From: Zunongwangia atlantica 22II14-10F7
GTDB taxonomy: Bacteria > Bacteroidota > Bacteroidia > Flavobacteriales > Flavobacteriaceae
Direction of reading: 5' to 3'
DNA: 64,000 nt
Assembly: GCF_002094855.1 (NCBI RefSeq)
Contig: NZ_ARYN01000003.1
Span: 186,001 to 250,000 of the forward strand
The translations under genes and the position numbers were made by a program. The notes below the pieces were generated by a model, which was not told the DNA's origin, made no database searches, and was given only the letters and a program-made list of their open reading frames with translations. Positions 1 through 9,857 of the stretch are shown piece after piece. How positions within the stretch are numbered: position 1 is the first letter of the stretch; each line of letters starts with the position of its first letter.

Positions 1-819
1 ACTTGTTTTAAGCCCTTCAGCCTCAATACAATTTTCAAGTTTATCTAGAAAGTAAGCTGAAGCTTTGGCTATATTCCCGCCGATAAATAAAACGTCGGTC
101 TCGAAAGATTTTAAATGCGGAACTAAAAATTCACATAAATTATCGCTAAAATTGGCAAAAACCCGCTTCATATTTTCAGGATCTTTTTCAATAAGCTCTT
201 TCACTCCGCAACCAGTGATATCTTCACCGGTTAGATCGCTGTAATGATTAATTAGCCATCGCGTAGAAAAATAATCGTCGGCAATACCATCTTTAAAATC
301 CTTATCCCATAAACAACCGTGCTCTGGCACTCCGTTTCCAGAAATTAATGGCACTTTATTTTTAAGAAAAGTTGCTCCAAAACCAGTACCAAGGGTAATC
401 GCAATGGTATTATCTTTATTTAAATTTTCTAAAAGATCACTTCCTAAGCCAAAAGAAGAAGCATCATTTAAAAATCTTAGCTTAATTTGTCCGTTTTGGA
501 TTTCTCTGGCAAGCCCATCGATTACAGAAACATTATAAAGACTTTCGTATTTATCGTTACGCTCGTACTTACCTATACCTTTTGCATAATCAAAAGGACC
601 AGGAATAGCAATACCAACACCTAAAATATCATTATTGCTAACCGCCTTAATCGAATTATTTAAACAGGAAGCCCACTGTTTAAAAATGATGTCTTTAGGC
701 GATTTATTATCAATTTTTTGGTTGTAATAGCTATTCTCTATTACAGAAAAAGAATCTAAGTCTATGGCTGCACTAGTGATATGGGTACCACCGATATCTG
801 CGCCTATGGCTATATTCAT
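1..819 (-). CDS. ROK-family sugar kinase (C-terminus cut by window edge)
   Basis: The gene reads leftwards from an ATG at 817-819 and stays open to base 1, so 273 residues are visible and the C-terminus is missing. It starts MNIAIGADIGGTHITSA, the N-terminal phosphate-binding DxGGT motif of ROK and glucokinase-type kinases. Further on are a GVGIAIPGPFDY segment, an NDASSFGLG segment, the second phosphate loop TLGTGFGATF and a late LFIGGNIAKA segment. The usual ROK zinc motif (CxCGxxGC) is not visible; the matching region reads EHGCLWD. Members phosphorylate hexoses, N-acetylhexosamines or act as repressors; there is no N-terminal helix-turn-helix here, so a cytoplasmic kinase is inferred. It lies 27 bp downstream of the secreted hydrolase gene on the same strand and is probably co-transcribed with it, feeding the released sugar into metabolism. 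The exact sugar cannot be told from sequence. Confidence 0.85.
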   Translation of the reverse strand, partial: MNIAIGADIGGTHITSAAIDLDSFSVIENSYYNQKIDNKSPKDIIFKQWASCLNNSIKAVSNNDILGVGIAIPGPFDYAKGIGKYERNDKYESLYNVSVIDGLAREIQNGQIKLRFLNDASSFGLGSDLLENLNKDNTIAITLGTGFGATFLKNKVPLISGNGVPEHGCLWDKDFKDGIADDYFSTRWLINHYSDLTGEDITGCGVKELIEKDPENMKRVFANFSDNLCEFLVPHLKSFETDVLFIGGNIAKASAYFLDKLENCIEAEGLKTS

Positions 820-846
820 TTTATCTCGATTTTCGGATTATGCTCA

Positions 847-3060
847 TCACCATTTTATTGAAATTTCAACGCCTTCAGGATCATTTGCAAATTGCAGAAG
901 CAAAGTTTTACTCTTCTGGTCATAATCCTGATTGGTATCTGGTGATTTACGTAATGGTTTATTATTAATTGAAATTGATTTTGGTTGCTCCGGAAGCAAA
1001 ATTCTCATACTATTGTTAGTATCAAGCGGACTTTTACAAACAAAAGTATATGATGTTCTGGTAATTTCTTCATCATAAATTCTACTTGCCGAGGCCAAAA
1101 CCTGTGGTTTATTTTTATCTTTTACGCTACTAATATTGTATAAATAGCTTTGCTCTCCTGGTTTAGTAACTATTTCTGAAAGAACTGGTAATGCTGGATT
1201 AAAAAGATCAATATAACTTCCTTTAGTTATTACAGGTGCATCAGAAACACTTTCATCTAAAGTGGCAATAAGCTCGTAAGCTCCTCTAACGAGTTCAAAA
1301 TTATTTTTGAACTGAAGCTTTTGCTCATTATTTACATCAGCATAAGCTTTATTTAAAGTGCTAAGAAAAATATCATCTCCATTTTTATTCGTCACAAAAT
1401 CCTTTGGATTCTGCTTAATAAAATAGACTTTCCCTTTTCCCGCCTTGTAAACCTGATTATCCTCTGGATATTCAATATTTAGTATATTGGTTAAATGCTC
1501 TATAGGCTTTTTGTAATTATATTTACCGGTATTCCACCATTCCTCTACTTGCTGGTAAGGGTCGTTATCTGCCGCAGCATAAATTAAAACTCCGCCTTCC
1601 TTAATCCATTTTGCAAGATATTCGTGCTCTTCAGGATTATTGGGTTTCATATTCGAATAGCTAAGAATCAATACTTTTTTATCCTGAAGACTGGGCTTGT
1701 AACTAAGGTTTTCTAAATGAACGGTTCTAACCGGAACTCCTCTTTTTAATAAAGGGAAAGTTTGCCCGTAAAAGTTTGAAAAATTAGGGTCTTCGTAGCC
1801 ATCGTGATTTGGAAAGGTTTGAAACATCAACGAATTACTCATAGCCACCGCAATCCCCTGATCTCCACTTACCGTATTTTCTGAAACCTGAATATCATTT
1901 AAAGTATTCACCATAATCTGCATTTGGGTAGAATATGGCTTTGGGATAAGAATTTTCTTATCTGTTCCGGCAACACTATAAGGACGAGTATAAATACGCT
2001 CTGGCCATGGCATAACCTCGTAATTAGCATTCCCGGGATATAATAATTTTGCAACAAATGTTGCCTGATAGTTCTTTTTATAATCTTCCCAACTTTGGTT
2101 ACGATCTTCGATAGGATCTGTTAAGAAGAAAATTTTTCTATTAGTTGGGGCTGTCATCGAAACCATCGAACCATATTCTAAAAAGGCATTTTCAAAAGTT
2201 CTTTCTTTCAAATTCCCATTAAAATAATTAGGTGTTCTTGAAGTTCCTGTCCAAACCTGTGCGATATAACCATCTATTCCCTCTAGAGAAGCCAGACTGG
2301 CCTCTGGACTAACTATATTCCATGCCGAATAATTAACTAACGAATGTGTTGGGATATACACCTTAACATCTAAGCCTTTTTCTTTGCCATACGACTTTGC
2401 ATATTTAGAAACCTCATCGATAGCATTATAATAAAGCTGGTATTTTAACTTATTAGACAACCAGGTACTCTCTGGAGATTGGTGTTGTGGTTGCCATGCA
2501 AATCCATAGTGATTTTCCCATTCTTTTTTAAACTGAGAACTATAACCGGCCCTTGTCCAAAATTCAGGTTCCTCTAAATAAATTGAACTTATCCCAGCAT
2601 CGATCACCGTTTTAATAATTGCCGTTTTCATATAATTTAAAAACGACTTATTAGGAACAATGTAAGGTACATTTTCGCCATGCCAGATGGTATCCCCACT
2701 TTGTTCTACCTGACCTTCATTTAAGTGTTGTTTACCATCCCATTCTCCTAAAAAATAATCCTGATAAGAACCCCAGGCAATTCCCGTCATAAAATGAGTT
2801 GTATATCCTTTATCTCTCCAGGATTTAACTCTATTTAAAAATGTAGCAGAGGGATCGTGATCTGATGGATTACCATTTACTCCATAGACAATTGCTATAT
2901 CGCTACGAACATCTATTTGTGGCATCCAACCCGTACTGGTTTGAAAAGCAGTTTTTGCTCTTGTTTTAGCACTATTTGTTGTTTGTGCTATAGAAATCGA
3001 AGTAAATAAAACGGAACTGCATAACAGCCCCAGCTTTAAAAATTTTGAGTGCATTCTCAT
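847..3060 (-). CDS. Secreted TIM-barrel-like hydrolase of unrecognised family
   Basis: Start chosen at the ATG at 3060, giving 737 residues, because it begins MRMHSKFLKLGLLCSSVLFTS and runs into a clean signal peptide ending near SIAQ; a frame extension up to 3252 adds 64 non-signal-like residues. The mature protein has alternating strand/helix blocks that look like a (beta/alpha)8 barrel (DIAIVYGVNG, THFMTGIAWGS, SSIYLEEPEFW, DVKVYIPTHS, IDGYIAQVW, KIFFLTDP), followed by a Rossmann-like segment (KKVLILSYSN, GGVLIYAAADND) resembling a beta-galactosidase trimerisation/glutamine-amidotransferase-like domain, and a C-terminal beta domain. E163, E164 and E166 in LEEPEFW are candidate catalytic acids. 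The order barrel, amidotransferase-like domain, beta domain recalls GH42-like enzymes, but I do not recognise the family. It is followed by the ROK kinase, which fits a glycoside hydrolase role (inference). Confidence 0.75.
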   Translation of the reverse strand: MRMHSKFLKLGLLCSSVLFTSISIAQTTNSAKTRAKTAFQTSTGWMPQIDVRSDIAIVYGVNGNPSDHDPSATFLNRVKSWRDKGYTTHFMTGIAWGSYQDYFLGEWDGKQHLNEGQVEQSGDTIWHGENVPYIVPNKSFLNYMKTAIIKTVIDAGISSIYLEEPEFWTRAGYSSQFKKEWENHYGFAWQPQHQSPESTWLSNKLKYQLYYNAIDEVSKYAKSYGKEKGLDVKVYIPTHSLVNYSAWNIVSPEASLASLEGIDGYIAQVWTGTSRTPNYFNGNLKERTFENAFLEYGSMVSMTAPTNRKIFFLTDPIEDRNQSWEDYKKNYQATFVAKLLYPGNANYEVMPWPERIYTRPYSVAGTDKKILIPKPYSTQMQIMVNTLNDIQVSENTVSGDQGIAVAMSNSLMFQTFPNHDGYEDPNFSNFYGQTFPLLKRGVPVRTVHLENLSYKPSLQDKKVLILSYSNMKPNNPEEHEYLAKWIKEGGVLIYAAADNDPYQQVEEWWNTGKYNYKKPIEHLTNILNIEYPEDNQVYKAGKGKVYFIKQNPKDFVTNKNGDDIFLSTLNKAYADVNNEQKLQFKNNFELVRGAYELIATLDESVSDAPVITKGSYIDLFNPALPVLSEIVTKPGEQSYLYNISSVKDKNKPQVLASASRIYDEEITRTSYTFVCKSPLDTNNSMRILLPEQPKSISINNKPLRKSPDTNQDYDQKSKTLLLQFANDPEGVEISIKW

Positions 3061-3167
3061 TGATAAGAAATAATTAATTGTTGCATTAAAACTTCGATTG
3101 CTTCTGTTTTTAAATTCTGTAGTTAGTACTTCTTCCATGTATAGATAAAAGAAGTTCTCGAATATAA

Positions 3168-3179
3168 TAAAACGTTTTA
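3168..3179. promoter_or_regulatory. LacI-type operator-like palindrome
   Basis: TAAAACGTTTTA is a perfect 12 bp palindrome with a central CG, the form typical of LacI/GalR-family operators. It lies 108 bp upstream of the hydrolase start (3060) in the divergent intergenic region 3061-3474. No LacI-family gene is in the window, so the assignment rests on shape and position only. Confidence 0.35.
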
Positions 3180-3252
3180 GCAAATTAAAGCATTTTCGAC
3201 GAATAATTGAAATCTTATGTCTAACAACCATTACTACACTATAAATGGACAA

Positions 3253-3268
3253 GGTTTACCTATAAACC
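3253..3268. promoter_or_regulatory. Inverted repeat between divergent operons
   Basis: GGTTTACCTATAAACC has two perfect 6 bp arms (GGTTTA and TAAACC) around a 4 bp centre. It sits between the leftward hydrolase/kinase genes and the rightward susC gene, where an operator would be expected. No clear TAnnTTTG promoter motif is visible nearby. The rest of 3061-3474 is AT-rich and shows no gene. Confidence 0.25.
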
Positions 3269-3474
3269 AAGCTGTTAATGCTTCATAAAGAAGATTACAT
3301 AATATTCACCACTTTCTATCTTACAAAGCATTTTACACACTAAAAAACCACAATAAGTGAATTATTTTCAATTTTAAAGCTAATAAAGTATAAACTAATG
3401 ATAATTTTAAGTTAAAAATAGCATACAATAAGATCTAGCTTAGCCACTATTCCCCAACAACTAAAAATTAATAT

Positions 3475-6400
3475 ATGCTTCAAAAAACCAATTCTCACCC
3501 ACTCCCCTTAATGTTTAAGCAGAAAATTTACATTCTTTTTTTGATGCTTTTTATATCGGGAGCAAACCTGTTTGCACAAAATCAATTAACAGGAAAAATT
3601 ATCGATAACAACGGGATGCCATTACTTGGCGCTACAGTTGTTGTTAAAGGAACCTCTAATGGTACGCAAGCTGATATGGACGGAAATTTCACACTCCAGG
3701 TTGCGAATCTACAAGATGCTATTTTGGTTATTTCTTACGTAGGTTTTTCTACAAAAGAAGTACCTATTAACGGAAAAAAATCTATTGAAATAACATTAGA
3801 AGAAGACTCTGAAGCTCTTAGCGAAGTAGTTGTAACAGCCCTAGGAATTAAGAGTGAAAAAAGAGCTCTAGGATATGCTACTGCTGAAGTTGAAGGTGAT
3901 AATTTAAGTGCTGTAAAGGCAACCAATAACTTTGTAAATGCATTAAGCGGTAAAGTTGCCGGTGTACAAATTTCCAGCGCTTCAAGTCAGCCAGGTAGTG
4001 GTGCTCGTATTGTGATTAGAGGTGGTTCTTCGATTACTGGGAATAACCAACCACTTCTGGTAGTTAATGGTGTACCTTTCGATGCTTCTAATGGTAGTAG
4101 TTCTTCGGGACTTGCAGATATCGACCCAAATTCTATAGAAAGTTTAAGTGTTTTAAAAGGTGCTGCAGCTTCTGCGTTATACGGTAGTGAAGCAGCAAAC
4201 GGTGTAATTCTGGTAACCACAAAATCTGGCACTTTTAATATGAAGCCAGTGATCACTCTTAGCAGCTCTATTAGTTTCGATGAAATTTACGAGATTCCGC
4301 TTCAAGATCAATGGTCACAAGGATACTGGGCAGATGGTGACTGGGTGTATGTAGATGGAAACTCTTCATTTACCTCAACCAGTTTTGGACCAAGAATTTC
4401 AGATGTACCGGGTGCACAATCTTACGATCGTTGGGAAATTTTTGAAACAGGAATCACAAACGAAAACAGCCTAAGCATAACTGGCGGTGGAGACAAAGCT
4501 TCTTATTATGTTAGCTACAGCAACTTAAACAATAACGGTATTCTTTCTCCGCTTGAATTCAGAAGAAATTCAATAAATGCCAACACTTCGTTTAAATTTA
4601 CTCCTAAACTTACTGTTTCTTCTAATATTCTTTATACCACTCAAAAGAACGAACGTCTTTTTGAAGATAATTCTAACAGTTCTTTTATGAATACTCTAAT
4701 GTCTACACCAAACACCTGGAATCCTTATCCTATTTATGCTGAAGACGGAAGTTTAAGATCGTATAGAGGAGGTTCCAGAGATCCATACACATGGGTTTTG
4801 GATAATGTTGGCGCTAACAACGAAAGAGATCGTTTTGCAGGTACGTTTATTATTGAGTATGAAATCCTGGATCACTTAAAATTTAGATCTGTAACAGGTA
4901 TCAGCACTACTAACGCGCATACAGATTCTCATTATAATCTTGGGGGTTATGCATCTGTACAGGGAAGTTATAGCTCTTCAGAAAGGTTTAGTCGTGATAT
5001 CGAATCTACAGAAACAATCACTTACGACAATGATTTTGGTGATTTTGAAGTAAACGCCATGATTGGGCATAATATTCAGGAAAATAAATGGAGAGGTAAC
5101 TACTTTAATGGAAACGGACTAATTCTGCCAGGTATCTACAATTCTACTAACGTAAGTGGATATTCTGCTTACGATGATCGCGGAATGTTTAGATCTTATT
5201 CATTTTTTGGGCAGGCTATGATTGGCTATAAAAAAATGCTTTATTACACCGTAACTGGAAGAAACGACTGGGCGTCTAGTTTAGCAGATAGCTTCTTCTA
5301 CCCTAGCCACAGTTTAGGTCTTGTGTTCACAGAACTTTTACCAAAAAATGACATTTTAAATTTCGGAAAACTAAGAGCCAGTTATGCAAAAGTAGGCTCT
5401 CCTGCCGGTGCCTATGCCAGAAACAACCCTTTGGTTTCTGCTGGTGGAGACGGTGTAATGTGGCCGTTTAATGGTCGCAGAAGTTACCTTTCTTCTGCAA
5501 GGATTCCGAACGAAAATCTTACGAACGAATTTAAAAGCGAAGTCGAACTTGGTTTAGAACTTAAACTTTTAAAAAGTCGCCTAAACTTCGATATTGCTTA
5601 CTACCATAACTGGAGTGAAAACCAGATTTTATCTGAACAATTTCTGGCTTCTACAGGATACACTTATGGTTCAGTAAACATAGGAGGGATTACCCACAAA
5701 GGAGTTGAAGTTGGTATAAATGCCACTCCAATCCAAACTGAATTCTTTAATTGGGATTTAAGCCTTAACTGGTCTAAAGATAACTCTAACGTAGATCGTT
5801 TGGGTACTAACAACGAACCTATTAGTGTTGGTTCTTATGGTTATGCTATTGTAGACCAACCTTACCCGGTAATTTTTGGATTAGGATTTTTAAGAGACGA
5901 TCAAGGCAGATTGGTTTTAGATGACACTCCTGGTTTAAGCTACGGAAGACCTTTAGCAGATAACAGAGGAAACCAGATTCTTGGACAAACCGCACCAGAA
6001 TGGATTGGTAGTTTAAGAAACACCTTTAACTATAAAAACCTTTCTATAATGTTTCAGTTCGACATGAGTAAAGGCGGTAACCTTTACAGTCTTAACGACC
6101 ATTACCTTACATACTATGGTTTAGCGGCACATCAAAATAACCGCCCAGACAATAACATGACTACTTTCGATGGAGTAATGGGACATTATGATTCATCTAC
6201 CGGAGAAGTAGTAGTTACCAGCGAAACACCAGAGCCTACCAGATACGACCTTTATTATCAAACCGTAGCACAATCTGTACTAGAAGATAATATTATGCCT
6301 AAAGATTACATCAAATTAAGAGAAGTGCAACTGGCTTATAATTTACCAAATAAAATTGTTGCCGGTGCCGGCTTACAGGATGTTCAGATTGCTTTTTCTG

Positions 6401-6549
6401 GAAGAAACTTATGGCGAAGCTTTCATGATGATTTTGAAGGACCAGATCCAGAAATTAATACAGATGGTATTACTAACGGAAATGGATACCTAAGCTACAG
6501 CTTACCAACCACAAAGACCTACTCTATTACCTTAACTGCAAAATTTTAA
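3475..6549 (+). CDS. SusC/RagA-family TonB-dependent outer-membrane transporter
   Basis: 1024 residues, the usual SusC size. A signal peptide ends around NLFAQ (residue 35). It is followed by a carboxypeptidase-regulatory-like beta domain (GKIIDNNGMPLLGATVVVKG to about residue 115), the SusC TonB-box-like region SEVVVTALGIKSEKRALGYA, a plug domain with ALSGKVAGVQI, RGGSSITGNNQPLLVV and LKGAAASALYGSEAANGVI, and a long barrel ending in TYSITLTAKF with a terminal Phe. SusC proteins import oligomers across the outer membrane using TonB energy, with a SusD lid. An alternative start at 3511 (MFKQKIYILFL) gives a tighter signal peptide; 3475 is kept because the AT-rich sequence before it is typical of this group. 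The stop is 1 bp before susD. The downstream peptidase suggests peptides as substrate (inference). Confidence 0.95.
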   Translation: MLQKTNSHPLPLMFKQKIYILFLMLFISGANLFAQNQLTGKIIDNNGMPLLGATVVVKGTSNGTQADMDGNFTLQVANLQDAILVISYVGFSTKEVPINGKKSIEITLEEDSEALSEVVVTALGIKSEKRALGYATAEVEGDNLSAVKATNNFVNALSGKVAGVQISSASSQPGSGARIVIRGGSSITGNNQPLLVVNGVPFDASNGSSSSGLADIDPNSIESLSVLKGAAASALYGSEAANGVILVTTKSGTFNMKPVITLSSSISFDEIYEIPLQDQWSQGYWADGDWVYVDGNSSFTSTSFGPRISDVPGAQSYDRWEIFETGITNENSLSITGGGDKASYYVSYSNLNNNGILSPLEFRRNSINANTSFKFTPKLTVSSNILYTTQKNERLFEDNSNSSFMNTLMSTPNTWNPYPIYAEDGSLRSYRGGSRDPYTWVLDNVGANNERDRFAGTFIIEYEILDHLKFRSVTGISTTNAHTDSHYNLGGYASVQGSYSSSERFSRDIESTETITYDNDFGDFEVNAMIGHNIQENKWRGNYFNGNGLILPGIYNSTNVSGYSAYDDRGMFRSYSFFGQAMIGYKKMLYYTVTGRNDWASSLADSFFYPSHSLGLVFTELLPKNDILNFGKLRASYAKVGSPAGAYARNNPLVSAGGDGVMWPFNGRRSYLSSARIPNENLTNEFKSEVELGLELKLLKSRLNFDIAYYHNWSENQILSEQFLASTGYTYGSVNIGGITHKGVEVGINATPIQTEFFNWDLSLNWSKDNSNVDRLGTNNEPISVGSYGYAIVDQPYPVIFGLGFLRDDQGRLVLDDTPGLSYGRPLADNRGNQILGQTAPEWIGSLRNTFNYKNLSIMFQFDMSKGGNLYSLNDHYLTYYGLAAHQNNRPDNNMTTFDGVMGHYDSSTGEVVVTSETPEPTRYDLYYQTVAQSVLEDNIMPKDYIKLREVQLAYNLPNKIVAGAGLQDVQIAFSGRNLWRSFHDDFEGPDPEINTDGITNGNGYLSYSLPTTKTYSITLTAKF

Positions 6550-6550
6550 A

Positions 6551-8020
6551 ATGAGAATTATGAATACAATAAAGCAATTATATAAGATTCGATTTTTAAT
6601 ATTTTTTAGCGCCTTTTTTATAACTGGGTGCGAATCATGGACAGATATCGATACAGATCCAGACAGCATTACCGCAGGACCATCGATCACCGAAGAAATA
6701 ATGCTTATTGGTGTAGAAGCTGAATGGGTTGCAATGGCAAACGAAAAATTTGAAACCTGGTACGGTTATCCTACCTGGCTATCATGGTTTGCTATAGAAG
6801 GCTCTAACGCTATCGTAAACGTAGATCCCGGTTTTGGAAACGAGGTGTGGAACTCCTACTCTTACTCCTTAAAACATGCAGTAGAATTATATGATTTTGC
6901 TGAAGAAAATGGCAATACTCACTATCAGGGAATCGCAGGGGTAATTGCCGCTCATCACTGGTTTTACATTGCAGATGTTTACGACCAGGCTCCTTTAGAG
7001 CAGGCAATGACAGGTTTAGAAAACCAACAACCAGAATTGGCTACACAGGACGAATTATACGCTCATGCTAATGCGCTTTTAGATGAAGCTATCGATCTTT
7101 TTCAAAACACAGATGGCGGTGAACTTTTACCAGGAACAGACGATTATATGCTAAACGGTGATATTGATAGCTGGACGCGTTTTGCTTATTCCTTAAAAGC
7201 AAGACAGGCCATGAGAAGAATCTATGCACCAGGTATAGATCAGGATACACAAATCACTCAAATTCTATCTTATTTAGAAAATGGGATGACCTCTAACGAT
7301 GACAATGTGATGTGGAGACATCTTGAAGATCTGGCAAACGCAAATCCGTTATATAATTACATGACCAGAGCTTATAGTGGTGGACGCGGACTCACACCTG
7401 GAAACTTTCTTATCGATATGATGAACGATTTTGAAGATCCCAGAAGACCTATCATGTTCACTAATGCTGAAGCAGATCCAGATGGATATATGGGGCATTA
7501 TGCCGGTTCAGCGGTACAAGCAGGAAATAGACCAAGCCATTACAGGTTCGAATATCTTTCAATGTCTTATCCAGATCATATAATGCTTTATTCTGAATCT
7601 AAATTTTTAGAAGCTGAAGCTTATGCGTTTAGAGGCGAATGGGATTTAGCTGAAGCCGCTATGAAAGAAGGAAGTCGTGCAGATATGGAATATATGGAAG
7701 TTCCCGATGCTGAAATCACAAGCTACAACGCACAAGCTTCTTTAGATATGCCTACAAATCATGAAGATGCTCAGCAATTAATTATTCAGCAAAAATATTT
7801 ATCGAACATCTTTAGAACAGGGGAAACTTACTTTGATTATGTAAGAACCGGTTATCCAGAATTCGATTTCGAATACATGATACAAAACGCAAATGCCAAC
7901 AACACTTTTGCAAGAAGGTTTCCTTATCCATTAAATGAAATCGAAAGAAACCCAAATGTAACCGCCGTTGGCCAGCCAGATTGGTTTAACGAGGGAACCA
8001 CCTGGGATAATAAAAACTAA
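6551..8020 (+). CDS. SusD/RagB-like substrate-binding lipoprotein (SusD-like_2 type)
   Basis: 489 residues. The N-terminus has a lipoprotein signal with lipobox FFITGC, making Cys27 the lipidated residue (Cys24 if the second Met at 6560 is the start). The mature start ESWTDIDTDPDSIT and helical segments such as WYGYPTWLSW, HHWFYIADVYDQAPLEQA and LKARQAMRRIY fit the SusD-like_2 (PF12771) branch, which lies beside SusC and often handles non-glycan nutrients. The C-terminal region contains the typical DYVRTGYPEF and RRFPYPLNEIERNP segments. The protein would act on the cell surface as the lid of the preceding transporter. It starts 1 bp after the susC stop and ends 24 bp before the peptidase gene, so the three form an operon. 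Confidence 0.92.
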   Translation: MRIMNTIKQLYKIRFLIFFSAFFITGCESWTDIDTDPDSITAGPSITEEIMLIGVEAEWVAMANEKFETWYGYPTWLSWFAIEGSNAIVNVDPGFGNEVWNSYSYSLKHAVELYDFAEENGNTHYQGIAGVIAAHHWFYIADVYDQAPLEQAMTGLENQQPELATQDELYAHANALLDEAIDLFQNTDGGELLPGTDDYMLNGDIDSWTRFAYSLKARQAMRRIYAPGIDQDTQITQILSYLENGMTSNDDNVMWRHLEDLANANPLYNYMTRAYSGGRGLTPGNFLIDMMNDFEDPRRPIMFTNAEADPDGYMGHYAGSAVQAGNRPSHYRFEYLSMSYPDHIMLYSESKFLEAEAYAFRGEWDLAEAAMKEGSRADMEYMEVPDAEITSYNAQASLDMPTNHEDAQQLIIQQKYLSNIFRTGETYFDYVRTGYPEFDFEYMIQNANANNTFARRFPYPLNEIERNPNVTAVGQPDWFNEGTTWDNKN

Positions 8021-8044
8021 TTAAAAATTGCTAAATCTTATATA

Positions 8045-9817
8045 ATGCTCAAATTCGATAAAATGAAAGGCTTTTTTTCAGCCTTAATTCTCTCTAGCCT
8101 GTCACTATGCTCTATAGATGCACAGTCCCAGGACGACAGTTTTGTTCCCTGCCAGGTAATGCCTATGCTAATTACCAATCACGAGGCAGATATGGGCGAT
8201 TTGGTACGCTATTATTCTCCTTCAAATGGTTTTAGATGGGGAAGAATTTCAGATTCTGGAGGTTCTCAAGAAAGACGTGACCGTATTATTGAACTAAAAG
8301 AAAAATATCTTGCAGAATTATCTAAAATCGACTTTAAGGAACTTCCGCAGGAATGTAAAGTAGATTACATTTTATTTAAGCGCGATCTTAACAATGATAT
8401 TAGTGAAGCAAAACAACATAATAAAACCTATGCTGAAGTTAAAAGCTGGTTTCCGTTTTCAGAAAACATCTACAAATACCTAAAATTAAGACGAAGAGGC
8501 TACCAGTTAGAAGCCAAAGAAGTGGCCAAAAACTGGAACACTTCAGCAAAACAAATAGACTCTTTATTACCTATTTTAAAAGAAGATCAATCCTTCAATA
8601 AAGATCAGGTTCAAGAAGCTATTTCAGCAGTAGAAGACCTTAAAAATTCAGCTTCCAGTGTTTTCTCATTTTATAACGATTACGACCCAATGTTTACGTG
8701 GTGGGTTCCCAGCACTTATAAAGCTTTGGATTCTAGCCTGGCGAAATACAAAACTGCTTTTGAGGCTAAGTTGGAAAATAAAAGGCCTGTTGATGAAAGC
8801 GGAATTATTGGTTATCCCGCCGGAAGAGACGAACTGGTAAAACAGTTAAAATACGAGATGATTCCGTACACTCCTGAAGAGCTTATTAAAATTGCCAATA
8901 AAGAGTTTGCCTGGTGCGATAAAGAACTTTTAAAAGCTGCTGAAGAGATGGGCTTTGGTAAAGACTGGAAAGCAGCACAGGAAAAAGTAAAAAATGCTTA
9001 TGTAGAACCAGGACTTCAACCAGAAGCGATGTTAGATCTCTATAACGAATCTGTTGAATTCCTAAAAGAAAATGACCTTATAAGCGTTCCTCCATTAGCT
9101 GAAGAAACCTGGGGAATGCAAATGATGTCTCCAGAAAGACAACTAGTAAACCCATTCTTTACTGGTGGTACAAATATTACCATCTCTTACCCAACCAGCG
9201 GAATGACCTACGAACAAAAAATGATGAGTATGCGTGGTAATAACCCACATTTCTCTAAAGCTACCGTGCATCACGAATTAATTGCTGGTCACAACTTAGA
9301 AGGTTTTATGAATAGCCGCTATAGAACGTATCGCAATTATCGCACACCATTTTGGACAGAGGGCTGGTCACTTTATTGGGAATTATTACTTTGGGACGAA
9401 GGTTTTCCTAGCAGCCCAGAAGATCGTATAGGAATGTTGTTTTGGCACATGCATCGTTGCGCACGTATTATTTTCTCTCTAAACTATCATTTAGGAAAAT
9501 GGACTCCGCAGGAATGTATCGATTTCTTAGTAGATCGTGTAGGTTTTGAACGTGCTAATGCTGAAGGTGAAGTAAGACGATCTTTCATTGGAAGCTATCC
9601 TCCACTTTATCAATTAGCCTATTTAACCGGAGGAAGACAGTTTTATGCTCTTCGCGAAGAACTGGTAAAAACTGGTAAAATGACCGATAAGGAATTCCAC
9701 GATAAAATAATGCAACTTAACGCTATGCCAATAGAGATGATAAGAGCAATCCTGACCAATCAGGATTTAAAGGAAAATTTCAAAACATCCTGGAAGTTCT
9801 ATGATTCGATCGAGTAG
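8045..9817 (+). CDS. Secreted DUF885-family metallopeptidase
   Basis: 590 residues. It has an N-terminal signal peptide (FFSALILSSLSLCSIDAQS; Met7 at 8063 is an equally possible start). The fold is mostly helical, as in DUF885 (PF05960), a family related to M32-type carboxypeptidases. The metal site reads VHHELIAGHNLEGF: H410 and E411 begin the HExxxGH motif, H416 is the second ligand, and TEGWSLYWE supplies the downstream glutamate. In the paralogue at 13189-14904 the same motif reads LHEAVPGHHLQ, so this copy has Ala for Pro and Asn for the second His. It is the last gene of the SusC/SusD operon. A role in trimming peptides before or after uptake is inferred. Confidence 0.88.
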   Translation: MLKFDKMKGFFSALILSSLSLCSIDAQSQDDSFVPCQVMPMLITNHEADMGDLVRYYSPSNGFRWGRISDSGGSQERRDRIIELKEKYLAELSKIDFKELPQECKVDYILFKRDLNNDISEAKQHNKTYAEVKSWFPFSENIYKYLKLRRRGYQLEAKEVAKNWNTSAKQIDSLLPILKEDQSFNKDQVQEAISAVEDLKNSASSVFSFYNDYDPMFTWWVPSTYKALDSSLAKYKTAFEAKLENKRPVDESGIIGYPAGRDELVKQLKYEMIPYTPEELIKIANKEFAWCDKELLKAAEEMGFGKDWKAAQEKVKNAYVEPGLQPEAMLDLYNESVEFLKENDLISVPPLAEETWGMQMMSPERQLVNPFFTGGTNITISYPTSGMTYEQKMMSMRGNNPHFSKATVHHELIAGHNLEGFMNSRYRTYRNYRTPFWTEGWSLYWELLLWDEGFPSSPEDRIGMLFWHMHRCARIIFSLNYHLGKWTPQECIDFLVDRVGFERANAEGEVRRSFIGSYPPLYQLAYLTGGRQFYALREELVKTGKMTDKEFHDKIMQLNAMPIEMIRAILTNQDLKENFKTSWKFYDSIE

Positions 9818-9857
9818 AATAAACAGATTATCCGCTATTTGTAATAAAGGGAATTAC

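Noticed and set aside
3061-3252. N-terminal extension of the secreted hydrolase
   Set aside because: The extra 64 residues are not signal-like and the signal peptide starts cleanly at the ATG at 3060.
3735-4256. Open frames on the minus strand inside susC
   Set aside because: They are shadows of the susC frame with no protein-like features; the same holds for other opposite-strand frames inside long genes.
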